From positions 1,674,001 through 1,738,000 of the forward strand of contig NZ_CP045246.1 of assembly GCF_035189165.1 (NCBI RefSeq): a stretch of 64,000 nt of DNA, given 5' to 3'. This document shows positions 48,145 through 59,040 of this stretch, in pieces. Within the stretch, counting starts at the first letter, position 1, and every line of letters begins with the position of its first letter. The DNA is from Arthrobacter sp. JZ12. GTDB lineage: Bacteria; Actinomycetota; Actinomycetes; Actinomycetales; Micrococcaceae. A program made the position numbers and the translations under genes. Below the pieces are notes generated by a model that worked only from the letters and a program-made list of their open reading frames with translations, did no database searches and was not told the DNA's origin.

Positions 48145-49223
48145 CGCGCATCCGCCCTTCCCGAAGATCGCCGCCCATCGGACGCTGCGCGTTGTGACTC
48201 GTCCCATTTGCTGTAGGCCGAAACAATATCGCCGACCAACCGGTGGCGGACGACGTCAGTGGCGTCCAGTCGAGAGAAGGCGACGTCGTCCACGCCCTGG
48301 AGTATTTCGCTCACAACCCGCAGCCCCGAGGAGGTTCCTCCCGGCAGGTCAACCTGTGTTACGTCGCCGGTCACGACCATTCGCGACCCGAATCCAAGGC
48401 GAGTCAGGAACATCTTCATCTGTTCGGGCGTGGTGTTCTGCGCCTCGTCGAGGATGATGAAGGCGTCGTTGAGGGTGCGTCCCCTCATGTAAGCAAGCGG
48501 CGCGACTTCGATCGTTCCCGCAGCCATGAGGCGCGGGATGGAATCGGGGTCCATCATGTCGTGGAGCGCATCATAGAGAGGCCGAAGATAAGGATCGATC
48601 TTGTCGTTCAGGGTGCCGGGCAGAAATCCCAGACGCTCGCCGGCCTCAACGGCCGGTCGGGTCAGGATGATCCGATTGACTTCCTTGTGCTGGAGCGCCT
48701 GCACCGCCTTTGCCATCGCCAGGTATGTCTTGCCCGTACCGGCAGGGCCGATACCGAAGACGATGGTGTGGTTATCGATCGCTTCCACGTAGTTCTTCTG
48801 ATTGACCGTCTTGGGGCGGATGGTACGGCCGCGGGAAGACAGGATGTTCAGCGAGAGTACCTCAGCCGGCTTCACGGCACCCTGGGTCTGCAGCATGTAC
48901 AGAAGCTGCTCGAGGACCTGCGGCGTTACGGGAGTCTTGTTGGCTGCGAGGGTACGGATTTCGTCGATCAGCCGCTCGGTGCGTCCGACGTCGGTCGCAG
49001 GTCCAGTGATCGAGAGTTCATTACCGCGCACGTGCAGGCTGATACCGGGAAATGCTCCCTCGATGAGGGCCAGCGCCTCATCATTGGCGCCCAGCGCCTG
49101 GACCATCTGGTCCGCCGAGTCAAACTGAATGACCCGGCTGTCCAGGCCGGCTGCCCCCATGCCCACTGCAGAATCGGTCATATTAGCGGCCCGCAGGCCT
49201 TTCATCTCTCCTTGTGTCGCCAC
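48141..49223 (-). CDS. phoH: PhoH-family ATPase/RNA helicase-like protein
   Basis: A PhoH-like P-loop NTPase: GPAGTGKTYLAMAKA (Walker A, about residue 157) and FIILDEAQNTTPEQMK (Walker B). About 120 N-terminal residues precede the ATPase core. Family members act on RNA together with YbeY. Length is up to 360 aa from the GTG; ATG codons at residues 7 and 15 are alternative starts, because AAGGAG sits too close to the first of them and too far from the GTG. Confidence 0.93.
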   Translation of the reverse strand: MATQGEMKGLRAANMTDSAVGMGAAGLDSRVIQFDSADQMVQALGANDEALALIEGAFPGISLHVRGNELSITGPATDVGRTERLIDEIRTLAANKTPVTPQVLEQLLYMLQTQGAVKPAEVLSLNILSSRGRTIRPKTVNQKNYVEAIDNHTIVFGIGPAGTGKTYLAMAKAVQALQHKEVNRIILTRPAVEAGERLGFLPGTLNDKIDPYLRPLYDALHDMMDPDSIPRLMAAGTIEVAPLAYMRGRTLNDAFIILDEAQNTTPEQMKMFLTRLGFGSRMVVTGDVTQVDLPGGTSSGLRVVSEILQGVDDVAFSRLDATDVVRHRLVGDIVSAYSKWDESQRAASDGRRSSGRADAR

Positions 49224-49617
49224 GAATCCCGGTAGGTTCCTTCAAACTTCCTCCGATGCGGGTGCACCGCGAGGCCTCCTACTAGGGTACCGCTGCACGT
49301 CGCCGGGCGCTCGCAACGGCCCCGGTCGATGCGTGGAATGGAGCGCGTGAATGACCGGGCGAAGATCGACGGGCTGGATTGCGAATACGGGAGAAAGGTC
49401 TCAACTCAGCAACGGCCCGGTATCAATCGCGTTTCAGTCCGGGAGCGATTCGGGAAACCGGCGCAGAGGCGGGTCCCCGTTGTGCCAAGCTGAATTAGGA
49501 CCCGGGCGGCCCCTGTGGAGTTGCCCCTGGTCCTTCAGGAACAGAAGTTCGCCGGCGTTCGAGAGTCTTAGCCAAGACGCCGGCGGCCCGATTGAGGAGA
49601 GGAAGGAAAGGCGCAGA
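49224..49617. other. 394-bp gap between phoH and the GerMN lipoprotein gene
   Basis: Overlapping opposite -10 candidates occur at 49283-49289 (TAGGGT on plus, TACCCT on minus). A long leader to the lipoprotein gene would follow on the plus strand. It contains an inverted repeat near 49550-49585 (CGCCGGCGT with ACGCCGGCG) whose loop holds a competing GTCTT/AAGAC hairpin. A 50-codon ATG frame (49338-49493) is open, but its third-position GC is low for this genome. I recognise no known riboswitch. Confidence 0.4.
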
Positions 49618-50562
49618 GTGTCCCCCACCTCTCCCCACCACCCTCGCGCTCGGCGCATCTGGAGGCTTGCCGCGCTGACTACCGTCGCGCTCGCCGTTCA
49701 GGCCTGCACAGCCGGCGAACCTGCGGAAACCACGGCTAACCTGCCAGCCCAAGCAGGTGTGCTGCTTGAGTCGACAGCCAGCGTCCCTGAACTTGCTGCG
49801 CAAAGCCCCACTGCGAACGAGGCTGCGCCGTTGCTACCTGTCTACTGGATCGGGGAAAACAACGGGCTTCTGTACCGGGAGTTCATCCCGGTGGAAACAG
49901 CGGCCGACCCGATTGCGGCTGCGGTGTGGGCAATGACCAGTGCTGAACCGCTTGACGAGGATTACTACTCCCCCTGGCAGACTGCCTCGGCGGTGAACAC
50001 ATCGATCTCACCTGACAACGTCATCACAGTGGACATCTCCTCCGACTCCTTCGCGTCGGAAGTCAGCGCGGACGTCGCCGGCCGCGCAGTGCAGCAATTG
50101 GTGTACACAGCGACGGCCGCCGCCGCGAGTTCCGGCCAGATCGCCAGCGGCAGTCCCAGCAGCGTCCGGCTCCTGGTCGACGGCAAAGCAGGTTTCGTTG
50201 CGTTCGGCCACATAGGACTCGGAGCGCTCCTGCACAGGGACGTCAGCGCGGTAGCTCCGGTGTGGATCATAAACCCGCAGGACGGGTCCATTCCCACAGA
50301 CCGCACGGTCATAATCGATGGCAGCACGATGTCCACACTGCCTGCTCTGGAATGGCGCGTACGCCGGGTAGACGGTGCGGGGGTTGCCGCCGAGGACGTT
50401 CCCAGCGGATCCGCTCCAGTGGAGGCGGGCACGGGTTCGGTGAGCCTATTCGAATTCAGCGTAACGCTGGAACCGGGCACCTACCTGGTGGAGGTGTTTG
50501 AACCATCGCCGGACGGCAGCGGTGGCGGAAGCGTGGACGACAAGCTGATCAGCATCCGGTGA
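49618..50562 (+). CDS. GerMN/Gmad2-domain lipoprotein
   Basis: A 314-aa exported lipoprotein: basic N-terminus, hydrophobic segment and lipobox VQAC (Cys about 30). Residues about 80-200 form a GerMN domain (LPVYWIGENNGLLYREFIPV, SVRLLVDGKAGFVAFG). Residues about 215-310 form an Ig-like Gmad2 domain. GerMN proteins are found in spore germination complexes and in LpqB-type partners of sensor kinases; here no kinase is adjacent, so the role is open. The GTG start has a GGAAAGG ribosome binding site. Confidence 0.85.
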   Translation: MSPTSPHHPRARRIWRLAALTTVALAVQACTAGEPAETTANLPAQAGVLLESTASVPELAAQSPTANEAAPLLPVYWIGENNGLLYREFIPVETAADPIAAAVWAMTSAEPLDEDYYSPWQTASAVNTSISPDNVITVDISSDSFASEVSADVAGRAVQQLVYTATAAAASSGQIASGSPSSVRLLVDGKAGFVAFGHIGLGALLHRDVSAVAPVWIINPQDGSIPTDRTVIIDGSTMSTLPALEWRVRRVDGAGVAAEDVPSGSAPVEAGTGSVSLFEFSVTLEPGTYLVEVFEPSPDGSGGGSVDDKLISIR

Positions 50563-50616
50563 CGGACTGGCTCACAACGAACATCGAGGGGCCGTTCAAC
50601 GTTTAGGAGCGATCAC

Positions 50617-51381
50617 CTACCAGCGGCCGGCCAGCTGATTCAGGACAGCGATAGCCGCCGGCCCGGCGGTGGAGGCTCTGAGCACATTCCGCCCCAGCTG
50701 CACCGGAACTGCCCCGCACTTCACCAGCAGGTCAACTTCCTGAGGGCTAATACCGCCCTCAGGACCAACAATCAGCGCAATCGTTCCAACCGTGCCAGGG
50801 GACCTGCCCGCGCTGCGCGACCAGTAGCCGGCAAGCGATTCCTCGGCATCCTCGTGCAGCAGGATTCCCCCACCGATACTCTCCAGCCAGCGGGCCAGGC
50901 CCCGAGTGTCTTCCACTTCGAGGACTTCAGGTACGTGCGTGCGCCTGCTCTGCTTCGCAGCCGCGCGCACGAGGGACTCCCACTTGCTGCGTCCTTTTAC
51001 AGCCTTGTCTGCGCGCCAACGGACAATACTGCGGTCCGCCTGCCAGGGCAGCACCATATCGACGCCGAGCTCCGTCGCAGCCTCCACCGCGAGCTCGGAT
51101 CGGTCGGCCTTTGCCAGCGCCTGGACCAGGACAATCCTCGGTTCGGGAAGCGCGTCGACCGAAACGGCATCGACAGTTGCCGACACCGCAGTGGCCGTGG
51201 ACTCCATGACCGTGCAAGTCAGGCGGCGGCCACGGCCGTCGAGAATATCGATCGTCTCCCCGGCTACCACTCGCTTCACCGTTGCCGCATGATGGGCTTC
51301 TGGTCCCCGAAGGACGAACGTTCCGCCTACGCCCGCAGCGATGACGTCGGCCGGATCGCCGAAGAAGGCCTGATTGGTCAT
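50617..51381 (-). CDS. rsmE: 16S rRNA (uracil1498-N3)-methyltransferase RsmE
   Basis: SAM-dependent SPOUT-fold methyltransferase. The 254-aa protein has an N-terminal PUA-like domain (FVLRGPEAHHAATVKRV), PRIVLVQALAKADR in the middle and the knotted SAM site IALIVGPEGGISPQEV with LGRNVLRASTAGPAAI. It is the third gene of hrcA-dnaJ-rsmE, 9 bases after dnaJ. Confidence 0.95.
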   Translation of the reverse strand: MTNQAFFGDPADVIAAGVGGTFVLRGPEAHHAATVKRVVAGETIDILDGRGRRLTCTVMESTATAVSATVDAVSVDALPEPRIVLVQALAKADRSELAVEAATELGVDMVLPWQADRSIVRWRADKAVKGRSKWESLVRAAAKQSRRTHVPEVLEVEDTRGLARWLESIGGGILLHEDAEESLAGYWSRSAGRSPGTVGTIALIVGPEGGISPQEVDLLVKCGAVPVQLGRNVLRASTAGPAAIAVLNQLAGRW

Positions 51382-51390
51382 GCGACCGGC

Positions 51391-52527
<1,137 letters not shown>

Positions 52528-52583
52528 TCACTTCCTGTGGTTTTGCCGCGCCTGCGGCATCGGATTGGGTGCCCGCCATCCGG

Positions 52584-53600
52584 TCAGGCTTCATCAAGGA
52601 TGCGGGAAAGGTAACGGGCCACCGCACGGACGGCGGCCATGGTGGTCGGGTAATCCATCCGGGTGGGACCAAGCACGCCGACCTTGGCCAGCGCGTCCGG
52701 GCCGTACCCGGTTGCGATGACTGATGCCTCGGCAAGTCCGCCGTACGGATTTTCGCGCCCGATACGTACGGAAACGCCAAGCGCGTCCTGCTCCATCTCG
52801 GACAGGAGCCGCAGCATGACGACCTGCTCCTCCAGCGCCTCCAGCACGGGGCCGATTGTCAACGGGAAGTCCAGCGTTGATCGCGCGAGGTTGGCAGTTC
52901 CGGCAAGCACGATGCGGTCTTCCCGGTTGCTCGCGGCCAGCTGTTCAAGGCTGTATGTCAGCGCCAGGCCCAGGTCCTTGAGGTCAGGTGGGAATTCCGC
53001 TGCGCACGCGGCCAATTGCTGCGGGACGGCGGGCAAGCGCACGCCGGACAGCTTCTCGAGAATCCTGTGCCTCAGGTCGGCGAGGTCAGGCTCCTGTGCA
53101 TCGGCCGGCACCTGGACAACGCGCTGCAGCACGGACCCATTCGTGGAGATCAGGACAACCAGGACACGTCCGGGTGCGAGGAGGACGAACTCGATATGGC
53201 GGACGGAAGCGGCGCCCAGATGCGGATACTGGACCACTGCAACCTGGTTGGTCAGCTGTGCCAACAGCCTGACCGTGCGGTCGAGGACGTCATCGAGATC
53301 CTCGGCGCTTTCGAGCAAATTGCGGATTGCGCGGCGCTCAGGAGCCGACAACGGCTTGACCTCGGCGATCCGGTCGACGAACAGCCGGTAGCCCTTGTCG
53401 GTGGGTATGCGCCCGGAGCTGGTGTGGGGCGCCGTGATGAGGCCCTCCTCTTCCAGCAGCGCCATGTCGTTGCGGATCGTTGCTGAGGAAACGCCCAGCT
53501 TGTGACGTTCCACCAGCGCCTTGGATCCCACGGGCTCCCGCGAGTGCACGTAATCCTCAACGATTGCCCGCAGGACCTCCAGCCGTCGCGGCTCGCTCAT
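52584..53600 (-). CDS. hrcA: Heat-inducible transcription repressor HrcA
   Basis: Repressor that binds CIRCE elements and keeps groE/dnaJ-type genes off until heat shock. The 338-aa protein has an N-terminal winged helix (about residues 1-80, [24 protein letters not shown]) and a GAF-like domain with the HrcA-specific insert. ATG at MSEPRR with GGAGG 5 bases upstream is preferred over the GTG 6 bases earlier. It heads the hrcA-dnaJ-rsmE operon and is probably autoregulated. Confidence 0.96.
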   Translation of the reverse strand: MSEPRRLEVLRAIVEDYVHSREPVGSKALVERHKLGVSSATIRNDMALLEEEGLITAPHTSSGRIPTDKGYRLFVDRIAEVKPLSAPERRAIRNLLESAEDLDDVLDRTVRLLAQLTNQVAVVQYPHLGAASVRHIEFVLLAPGRVLVVLISTNGSVLQRVVQVPADAQEPDLADLRHRILEKLSGVRLPAVPQQLAACAAEFPPDLKDLGLALTYSLEQLAASNREDRIVLAGTANLARSTLDFPLTIGPVLEALEEQVVMLRLLSEMEQDALGVSVRIGRENPYGGLAEASVIATGYGPDALAKVGVLGPTRMDYPTTMAAVRAVARYLSRILDEA

Positions 53601-53661
53601 GTTCACCTCCGAATGTGGACTGTTCTCTGCCCGGTCAGGGGCAACCTTCCGCTCTCACGAG

Positions 53662-53688
53662 TTAGCACTCAACACACCTAAGTGCCAA
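53662..53688. promoter_or_regulatory. CIRCE operator upstream of hrcA
   Basis: TTAGCACTC-N9-AAGTGCCAA matches the CIRCE consensus (TTAGCACTC-N9-GAGTGCTAA) at 16 of 18 positions. On the hrcA strand TTGGCA and TAACTC inside it are 18 bases apart, so HrcA would cover both promoter boxes. Confidence 0.92.
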
Positions 53689-53768
53689 GTCTAATACCTT
53701 CGCCGTGATTGTTAGCATTGGCACGGCTCGGCTGTGCGTGCCGATTTTCCGGAAGCGAGAGAGGTCAC

Positions 53769-54629
53769 ATGTCGTATCACCAGTGGGGTGCACAGGACCT
53801 TTCCACGCCCGCGCGCACTGTACTCCAAAAGGTCGAGGCGCAGCCCGGCGTCGTTCTTGAAGATGTACAGAGCGGCTTCGTCGGCGAAATCCTCCGGACC
53901 GAGAAGTCCGGCGGGATGCACGTCATGATTCTGGAAGATCGCAAAGGGAAGCGGCGCACATTCCCCCTCGGCTTCGGTTTCCATGTCGACGGGACACCGG
54001 TCGAAGTTGTACCTGCCCTGCAACGCTCGGTAGCGCCGTCGAACCGGACGGCATCAGGATCCGTACGGGTTGCCGACCAGCGCGCGCGGGTAGCCCTGTC
54101 CAGCAGGATCTGGGTAGAGGGACGCCACGATGCCGAGCTCGTGGAGAAGGTCTGGGGAGATGACCTGCGGGTGGAAGGGATCGTCGTCGAGCCCCTCCAC
54201 GGCGTCGATGACCTGGCATCGGCCGTACGCGGCTTCCGTCCCGCTCCGGGGCGCCGGCTGGGAATCCTGGTGGATCATCTGGTGGACGGCTCGAAGGAAG
54301 CACGCATCGCTGCGGAAGCGATGGCCGTGCCGGGAGCGGCGGGGAACGTGCTGATCGTCGGGCACCCCTACGTGGACGTCTGGCAGGCGGTGAAACCCCG
54401 TGCGCTCGGCCTTGAGGCCTGGCCGGTGATCCCCCGCAACGAGGAGTGGAAAGTCGGCATCCTCAGCCGGCTGGGCTGGCCGCACCAAACCCAGGCTGAC
54501 ATCGCTGCGGGCTGGAAGCGTATCCTCGGCGGCGTGACAACCTACGCGGACCTTGAGCCATCGCTCCTGGGACGGGTCGAGGAGGTCATCGACTTCCTCA
54601 CCGCACCGGAAGATGTTCGCTCAACCTAA
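53769..54629 (+). CDS. DUF3097 family protein
   Basis: A 286-aa cytoplasmic actinobacterial protein of unknown function. RIWVEGRHDAELVEKVWGDDLR and RLGILVDHLVDGSKEARIA look like a Toprim-type or nucleotide-binding core (Glu and Asp-x-Asp-like spacing), which is my reading rather than an established assignment. The ATG at MSYHQWGAQDL has a GAGAGG ribosome binding site. It is divergent from hrcA, with the CIRCE between them. Confidence 0.85.
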   Translation: MSYHQWGAQDLSTPARTVLQKVEAQPGVVLEDVQSGFVGEILRTEKSGGMHVMILEDRKGKRRTFPLGFGFHVDGTPVEVVPALQRSVAPSNRTASGSVRVADQRARVALSSRIWVEGRHDAELVEKVWGDDLRVEGIVVEPLHGVDDLASAVRGFRPAPGRRLGILVDHLVDGSKEARIAAEAMAVPGAAGNVLIVGHPYVDVWQAVKPRALGLEAWPVIPRNEEWKVGILSRLGWPHQTQADIAAGWKRILGGVTTYADLEPSLLGRVEEVIDFLTAPEDVRST

Positions 54630-54737
54630 GCCCTCCCGGAGCCCCGGGTCTACAGCCCCGGCGCGAAACAAGTAACCTTAGGAAGTGAGTTCCGCGCCCC
54701 ATGCGCGCGGTATAGGTACAGTCCAAAGGAAGAACCG

Positions 54738-55169
54738 TTGTCCAACAGTGCAGGCCGGCCAGACAATTACGTGCCGAATTCGGTGTCCCAGGACCGTGTT
54801 GAGGCATTCGAAGGCGCCAGTCCAAGCGCCCTTCCGTTGACCCCATCGGAAGATCGCCAGTGGGCTACGCTCGCCCACTTCCTCGGGATACTCGGCTTCG
54901 TGCCGTCGCTGGTAATCTTCCTGATCTTCAGGGATCGCGGTCCCTTCACGGAGCAGGAGTCCCGCGAAGCCTTCAACTTCACCTTCCCGCCGAGCATTGC
55001 TGCGGGTTTGGCGCTGCTGCTCTCGCTCATACCCGGCATCGGCGGCATCTTCGCGGTGATCAATGCGCTCATCTGGGTGACACTTGCTGCGTTCTCGGTG
55101 GCTGCCGGCATCCAGGTGAACCGCGGAAGGCCCTACCGCTACCCCTTCAACCTGCGAATCTTCCACTAG
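54738..55169 (+). CDS. DUF4870 family membrane protein
   Basis: A 143-aa protein with a polar N-terminal 40 residues followed by three membrane helices (about 43-62, 78-98 and 102-124). The DUF4870 pattern is seen in EDRQWATLAHFLGILGFVP and ESREAFNFTFP. Function is unknown. The start is TTG, supported by AGGAAG 5 bases upstream. It is convergent with hemW. Confidence 0.82.
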   Translation: MSNSAGRPDNYVPNSVSQDRVEAFEGASPSALPLTPSEDRQWATLAHFLGILGFVPSLVIFLIFRDRGPFTEQESREAFNFTFPPSIAAGLALLLSLIPGIGGIFAVINALIWVTLAAFSVAAGIQVNRGRPYRYPFNLRIFH

Positions 55170-55221
55170 GGTCTCCGAAGCCGGCCGTTCCCGCCGAATG
55201 CTCCCTCGGCAAGCAGGCGGC

Positions 55222-56451
55222 TCAGTCCGGAAGCAAGCGCCGCACCACGGCGTCGGCGAGCAGCCGTCCGCGCGCGCTCAGGCGCACGGCGCCCTGGAAA
55301 GCCGCTGCGGGTTCAATCAACCGGTCGGCAATGAGGCCCGCTACCGCACGGCGACCCTCCGGCTGCAGGTGATCCACGGGCAGCCCCTCGGCCAGCCGGG
55401 CGCGCAGCAGAACATCCTCAACATAGCGAGCCTCGTCGTCGAGGATCTCCCGTCCGGCTGCCGGTGACTCCCCCGCCCCGACGCGCTGTGCGTAGGCGGT
55501 CGGGTGCTTGACGTTCCACCACCGGGTACCGCCCACGTGCGAGTGAGCACCCGGCCCCGCGCCCCACCAGTCCTGGCCCTTCCAGTACGCGAGATTATGT
55601 CGGCACTGATCCGCCTCGGTACGAGCCCAGTTGCTTACCTCGTACCAAGCCATCCCGGCCGCCCGCAGAGTGTCCTCGGCGAGTTCGTACTTGTCCGCAT
55701 GGTCGTCGTCGTCAATGGGAGGCACCTGCCCGCGGCGCATACGGGCGGCAAGGCGCGTGCCTTCCTCGATAATCAGGGCGTACGCGGACAGATGGTCCGG
55801 TTCGAGCGAGAGGGCCGCGTCGAGCGATGCCTTCCAGTCCTCAATCCGCTCGCCCGGTGTGCCGTAGATCAGGTCCAGGCTCACGCTCAATCCCGCCTCC
55901 CGGGCCCAGCGGACAGCCAGCGGCACCCGTTCGGGCGAGTGGGTGCGGTCCAGAACCGCGAGGACGTGGGACACCGCAGATTGCATGCCGAAGGAGATCC
56001 TCGTGAAGCCTGCACGAGCGAGTGTCTCAAGCGACTCTGGTGTCACCGAATCCGGATTGGCCTCCGTGGTCACCTCGGCACCCGGTTCGAGACCCCACAG
56101 TTCCCTGGCTTCCGCCAGGACCGCTGCCAGGTCGGCTGCGGGCAGCAGCGTGGGGGTCCCGCCTCCGAAGAAAACAGTTCGAAGGGGACGCGTCGTTACA
56201 CCCGACTCCTCCAGTACGCGGGCGCCAAAGCGCAGCTCGCTGCGAACAGTCTCGGAATAGGCAGCCTGGGACGCCCCGCCGCCCAGCTCCGAGGCCGTGT
56301 AGGTGTTGAAGTCGCAGTAGCCGCAGCGGACCGCGCAGAAGGGAATGTGGACATACAGGCCAAAATCCCGTCCGGCGGAACCTACAGCGGCCGACGGCGG
56401 CAGCAAGCCGTCGGAAGGAGCAGGGTCGCCCAGCGGCAGGGCGCTAGGCAC
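55222..56451 (-). CDS. hemW: Radical SAM coproporphyrinogen III oxidase-like protein HemW
   Basis: A 409-aa radical SAM protein. The cluster motif CAVRCGYCDF (CxxxCxxC) lies near residue 38, with VFFGGGTPTLLP after it and a HemN C-terminal domain. The CNF/CDF ending of the motif marks HemW, a heme chaperone, rather than true HemN. It may supply heme to the cytochromes encoded earlier in the window, by inference. It lies 27 bases downstream of lepA. Confidence 0.9.
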   Translation of the reverse strand: MPSALPLGDPAPSDGLLPPSAAVGSAGRDFGLYVHIPFCAVRCGYCDFNTYTASELGGGASQAAYSETVRSELRFGARVLEESGVTTRPLRTVFFGGGTPTLLPAADLAAVLAEARELWGLEPGAEVTTEANPDSVTPESLETLARAGFTRISFGMQSAVSHVLAVLDRTHSPERVPLAVRWAREAGLSVSLDLIYGTPGERIEDWKASLDAALSLEPDHLSAYALIIEEGTRLAARMRRGQVPPIDDDDHADKYELAEDTLRAAGMAWYEVSNWARTEADQCRHNLAYWKGQDWWGAGPGAHSHVGGTRWWNVKHPTAYAQRVGAGESPAAGREILDDEARYVEDVLLRARLAEGLPVDHLQPEGRRAVAGLIADRLIEPAAAFQGAVRLSARGRLLADAVVRRLLPD

Positions 56452-56478
56452 GACGGATTCCCGGGTGAAACACGAACG

Positions 56479-58323
56479 TCACTTCTTGGCTTTGTCCTTG
56501 GTACTGTCCGATGAGAGGGCGGCAATGAAGGCTTCCTGCGGGACTTCCACCCGTCCCACCATCTTCATGCGCTTCTTGCCTTCCTTCTGCTTCTCGAGGA
56601 GCTTCCGCTTCCGGGTGATGTCACCGCCGTAGCACTTGGCCAGGACGTCCTTCCGGATGGCGCGGATATTTTCCCTCGCGATGATGCGTGACCCGATGGC
56701 AGCCTGGATGGGAACCTCGAACTGCTGGCGCGGAATCAGTTCGCGCAGCTTGCCGGTGATCATGACCCCGTAGGCATAGGCCTTGTCCCGGTGTGTGATG
56801 GCGCTGAACGCATCCACCTGCTCGCCCTGAAGCAGGATGTCGACCTTCACGAGGTCGGCGACCTGCTCCCCGTCGGCCTTCCAGTCAAGCGAGGCGTATC
56901 CGCGGGTCTTCGACTTCAGCAGGTCGAAGAAGTCGAAGACGATCTCCGCCAGGGGAAGCCAGTAGCGCAGCTCCACACGGTCCTCGGAGAGGTAGTCCAT
57001 GCCCTTCATCTGTCCGCGCCGCTGCTGGCACAGCTCCATGATTGCGCCCACGAATTCGTTGGGTGCAAGGATGGTCGCCGAAACCATCGGCTCCCGCACC
57101 TCCGAGACCTTGCCCACGGGATACTCGCTGGGATTGGTGACAGTGACAACGCTCTTGTCCTCGAGGGTGACCTCGTAGACAACGTTGGGCGCGGTCGAGA
57201 TGAGGTCCAGGTTGAACTCGCGTTCCAGGCGTTCGCGGACGATCTCGAGGTGCAGCAGGCCGAGGAATCCGACGCGGAAGCCGAACCCGAGCGCTGCGGA
57301 AGTCTCGGGCTCATAGACCAGTGCGGCGTCATTGAGCTTGAGCTTGTCGAGCGCATCACGCAGCACCGGGTAGTCGGTGCCGTCCAGCGGATAGAGTCCG
57401 GAGAAGACCATCGGCTTGGGATCCTGGTAGCCGCCCAGGGACTGCGCCGCCGGCTTGGCAAGGTTGGTTACGGTGTCGCCGACCTTGGACTGGCGCACGT
57501 CCTTCACGCCGGTGATCAGGTAGCCCACTTCGCCGACACCAAGACCGTTGGTCGGAGTGGGTTCAGGCGAGCTGACGCCGATCTCAAGCAACTCGTGGCT
57601 TGCGCGGGTGGACATCATCTGGATCCGCTCGCGGGGATTGAGGTGACCGTCGACGACTCGAACGTAAGTCACAACACCCCTGTAGGTGTCGTAGACCGAG
57701 TCGAAGATCATTGCGCGGGCGGGAGCATCGGCGTCTCCGACGGGCGCGGGCAGGTCCCTGACGATCTTGTCCAGAAGCGCCTCAACGCCCACACCGGTCT
57801 TGCCCGAGACCAGCAGCACGTCCTCCGGATCGCCGCCGATCAGGTTAGCCAGTTCAGCGGCGTACTTCTCCGGCTGGGCAGCCGGGAGGTCGATCTTGTT
57901 GAGCACCGGAATGATGGTGAGGTCATTTTCCATCGCAAGGTAGAGGTTCGCGAGAGTCTGTGCCTCGATACCCTGCGCGGCATCGACCAGCAGGATAGCT
58001 CCCTCGCACGCCGCCAGTGACCGGGAAACCTCGTAGGTGAAGTCAACGTGGCCCGGCGTGTCGATCATGTTCAGGGCGTAGCTGACACCGTCGAGTTCCC
58101 AGGGCAGTCGAACGGCCTGCGACTTGATGGTGATACCGCGCTCCCGCTCGATATCCATGCGGTCGAGGTACTGCGCCTTCATATCGCGCTGCTCAACCAC
58201 CCCGGTGAGCTGGAGCATCCGGTCCGCGAGGGTGGACTTGCCGTGGTCGATATGCGCGATGATGCAGAAGTTCCTGATGATCGCAGGATCCGTGGCAGCG
58301 GGCACCGGTGCGGTGCGGGCCAT
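56479..58323 (-). CDS. lepA: Elongation factor 4 (LepA)
   Basis: Ribosome-associated GTPase that back-translocates or aids initiation and assembly. The 614-aa protein has [14 protein letters not shown] (G1), DTPGHVDF (G3) and NKIDLP (G4), EF-G-like domains II, III and V, and the LepA-specific C-terminal domain ending in [14 protein letters not shown]. The ATG at MARTAPVP is used. The hemW gene follows on the same strand. Confidence 0.97.
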   Translation of the reverse strand: MARTAPVPAATDPAIIRNFCIIAHIDHGKSTLADRMLQLTGVVEQRDMKAQYLDRMDIERERGITIKSQAVRLPWELDGVSYALNMIDTPGHVDFTYEVSRSLAACEGAILLVDAAQGIEAQTLANLYLAMENDLTIIPVLNKIDLPAAQPEKYAAELANLIGGDPEDVLLVSGKTGVGVEALLDKIVRDLPAPVGDADAPARAMIFDSVYDTYRGVVTYVRVVDGHLNPRERIQMMSTRASHELLEIGVSSPEPTPTNGLGVGEVGYLITGVKDVRQSKVGDTVTNLAKPAAQSLGGYQDPKPMVFSGLYPLDGTDYPVLRDALDKLKLNDAALVYEPETSAALGFGFRVGFLGLLHLEIVRERLEREFNLDLISTAPNVVYEVTLEDKSVVTVTNPSEYPVGKVSEVREPMVSATILAPNEFVGAIMELCQQRRGQMKGMDYLSEDRVELRYWLPLAEIVFDFFDLLKSKTRGYASLDWKADGEQVADLVKVDILLQGEQVDAFSAITHRDKAYAYGVMITGKLRELIPRQQFEVPIQAAIGSRIIARENIRAIRKDVLAKCYGGDITRKRKLLEKQKEGKKRMKMVGRVEVPQEAFIAALSSDSTKDKAKK

Positions 58324-58485
58324 GGGTGACACTCGGTACCTCTTACTTCTCGGTTGCGTCGCCGGCAATGATTGGGACTGTGGACAGCATGTGCGCGGGC
58401 ACGACGACGGCGGTTGCGTGGGTGCGCTCAAATGGTGCGTCTTCCATTCTCCCACGGGTACCAGTTGACGTCGCAATCAGCGGTT

Positions 58486-58511
58486 CCGGTCCAACACCGG
58501 TCCAACACCGG
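58486..58511 (+). repeat. Tandem direct repeat upstream of the PemK-like gene
   Basis: CCGGTCCAACA occurs twice in tandem (58486-58496, 58497-58507), followed by another CCGG. It lies just upstream of the -10 and could be an operator array. Confidence 0.6.
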
Positions 58512-58515
58512 AAGG

Positions 58516-58521
58516 TACTCT
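58516..58521 (+). promoter_or_regulatory. -10 element (TACTCT) of the PemK-like gene, leaderless spacing
   Basis: TACTCT ends 6 bases before the ATG. Confidence 0.45.
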
Positions 58522-58527
58522 GGCTCC

Positions 58528-59040
58528 ATGCCATCTCTGGGTCGGTCACTTGTCCGCATTGCAGCGGCAGCACTGAAGTCGCTTCGAACCCGACCGGTTC
58601 AGCCGCAGCCGGAGCGCCGACTACACGAGCGGCCGGGCGTCAGTACGCGCCCGCGTCGGGATCCCGAGTACGGGTACGCACCCTCTCCCGGCGCGACCGC
58701 TGATCCCGGCGAGATTGTATGGACCTGGGTGCCCTATGAGGAAGACCCGTCCCAGGGCAAAGACCGGCCGGTACTCATTGTCGGTAGGGACGGAAGCTCC
58801 CTACTGGCGCTCATGCTCACCTCAAGGGACCGGAATAACGAATCGAGCCGGCATAGCGGCTACATCGACATCGGGAGCGGGCCGTGGGACCGCAAGGGCA
58901 GGCCCAGCGAGGTCAACCTTGAGCGGATTATCCGAATTCAACCGAACGACGTCCGGCGGATCGGCGCCACTCTCGACCGGCCGACCTTCGACCGCGTGAT
59001 CAGCAACCTGGACGACGCCGCCGGGCGGCAGGGCAGGTGA
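58528..59040 (+). CDS. PemK/MazF-like family protein (orphan toxin-fold)
   Basis: A 170-aa protein. The N-terminal 60 residues are basic and rich in Arg and Pro, resembling no fold. Residues about 62-165 match the PemK/MazF (SH3-like barrel) plan: PGEIVWTWVPYEED, GKDRPVLIVGRDGS and SEVNLERIIRI. MazF-type toxins cut RNA, but no antitoxin gene is next to it: lepA lies upstream on the other strand and rpsT downstream. It may therefore have a housekeeping role. It is leaderless. Confidence 0.8.
   Translation: MPSLGRSLVRIAAAALKSLRTRPVQPQPERRLHERPGVSTRPRRDPEYGYAPSPGATADPGEIVWTWVPYEEDPSQGKDRPVLIVGRDGSSLLALMLTSRDRNNESSRHSGYIDIGSGPWDRKGRPSEVNLERIIRIQPNDVRRIGATLDRPTFDRVISNLDDAAGRQGR

Noticed and set aside
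49338..49493. 50-codon ORF in the GerMN gene leader
   Set aside because: Third-position GC is only about two thirds, no ribosome binding site is seen, and nothing in the product is recognisable.
56791..58020. 409-codon open frame antisense to lepA
   Set aside because: LepA motifs fill the opposite strand; the product is low-complexity and has no start-site signals.
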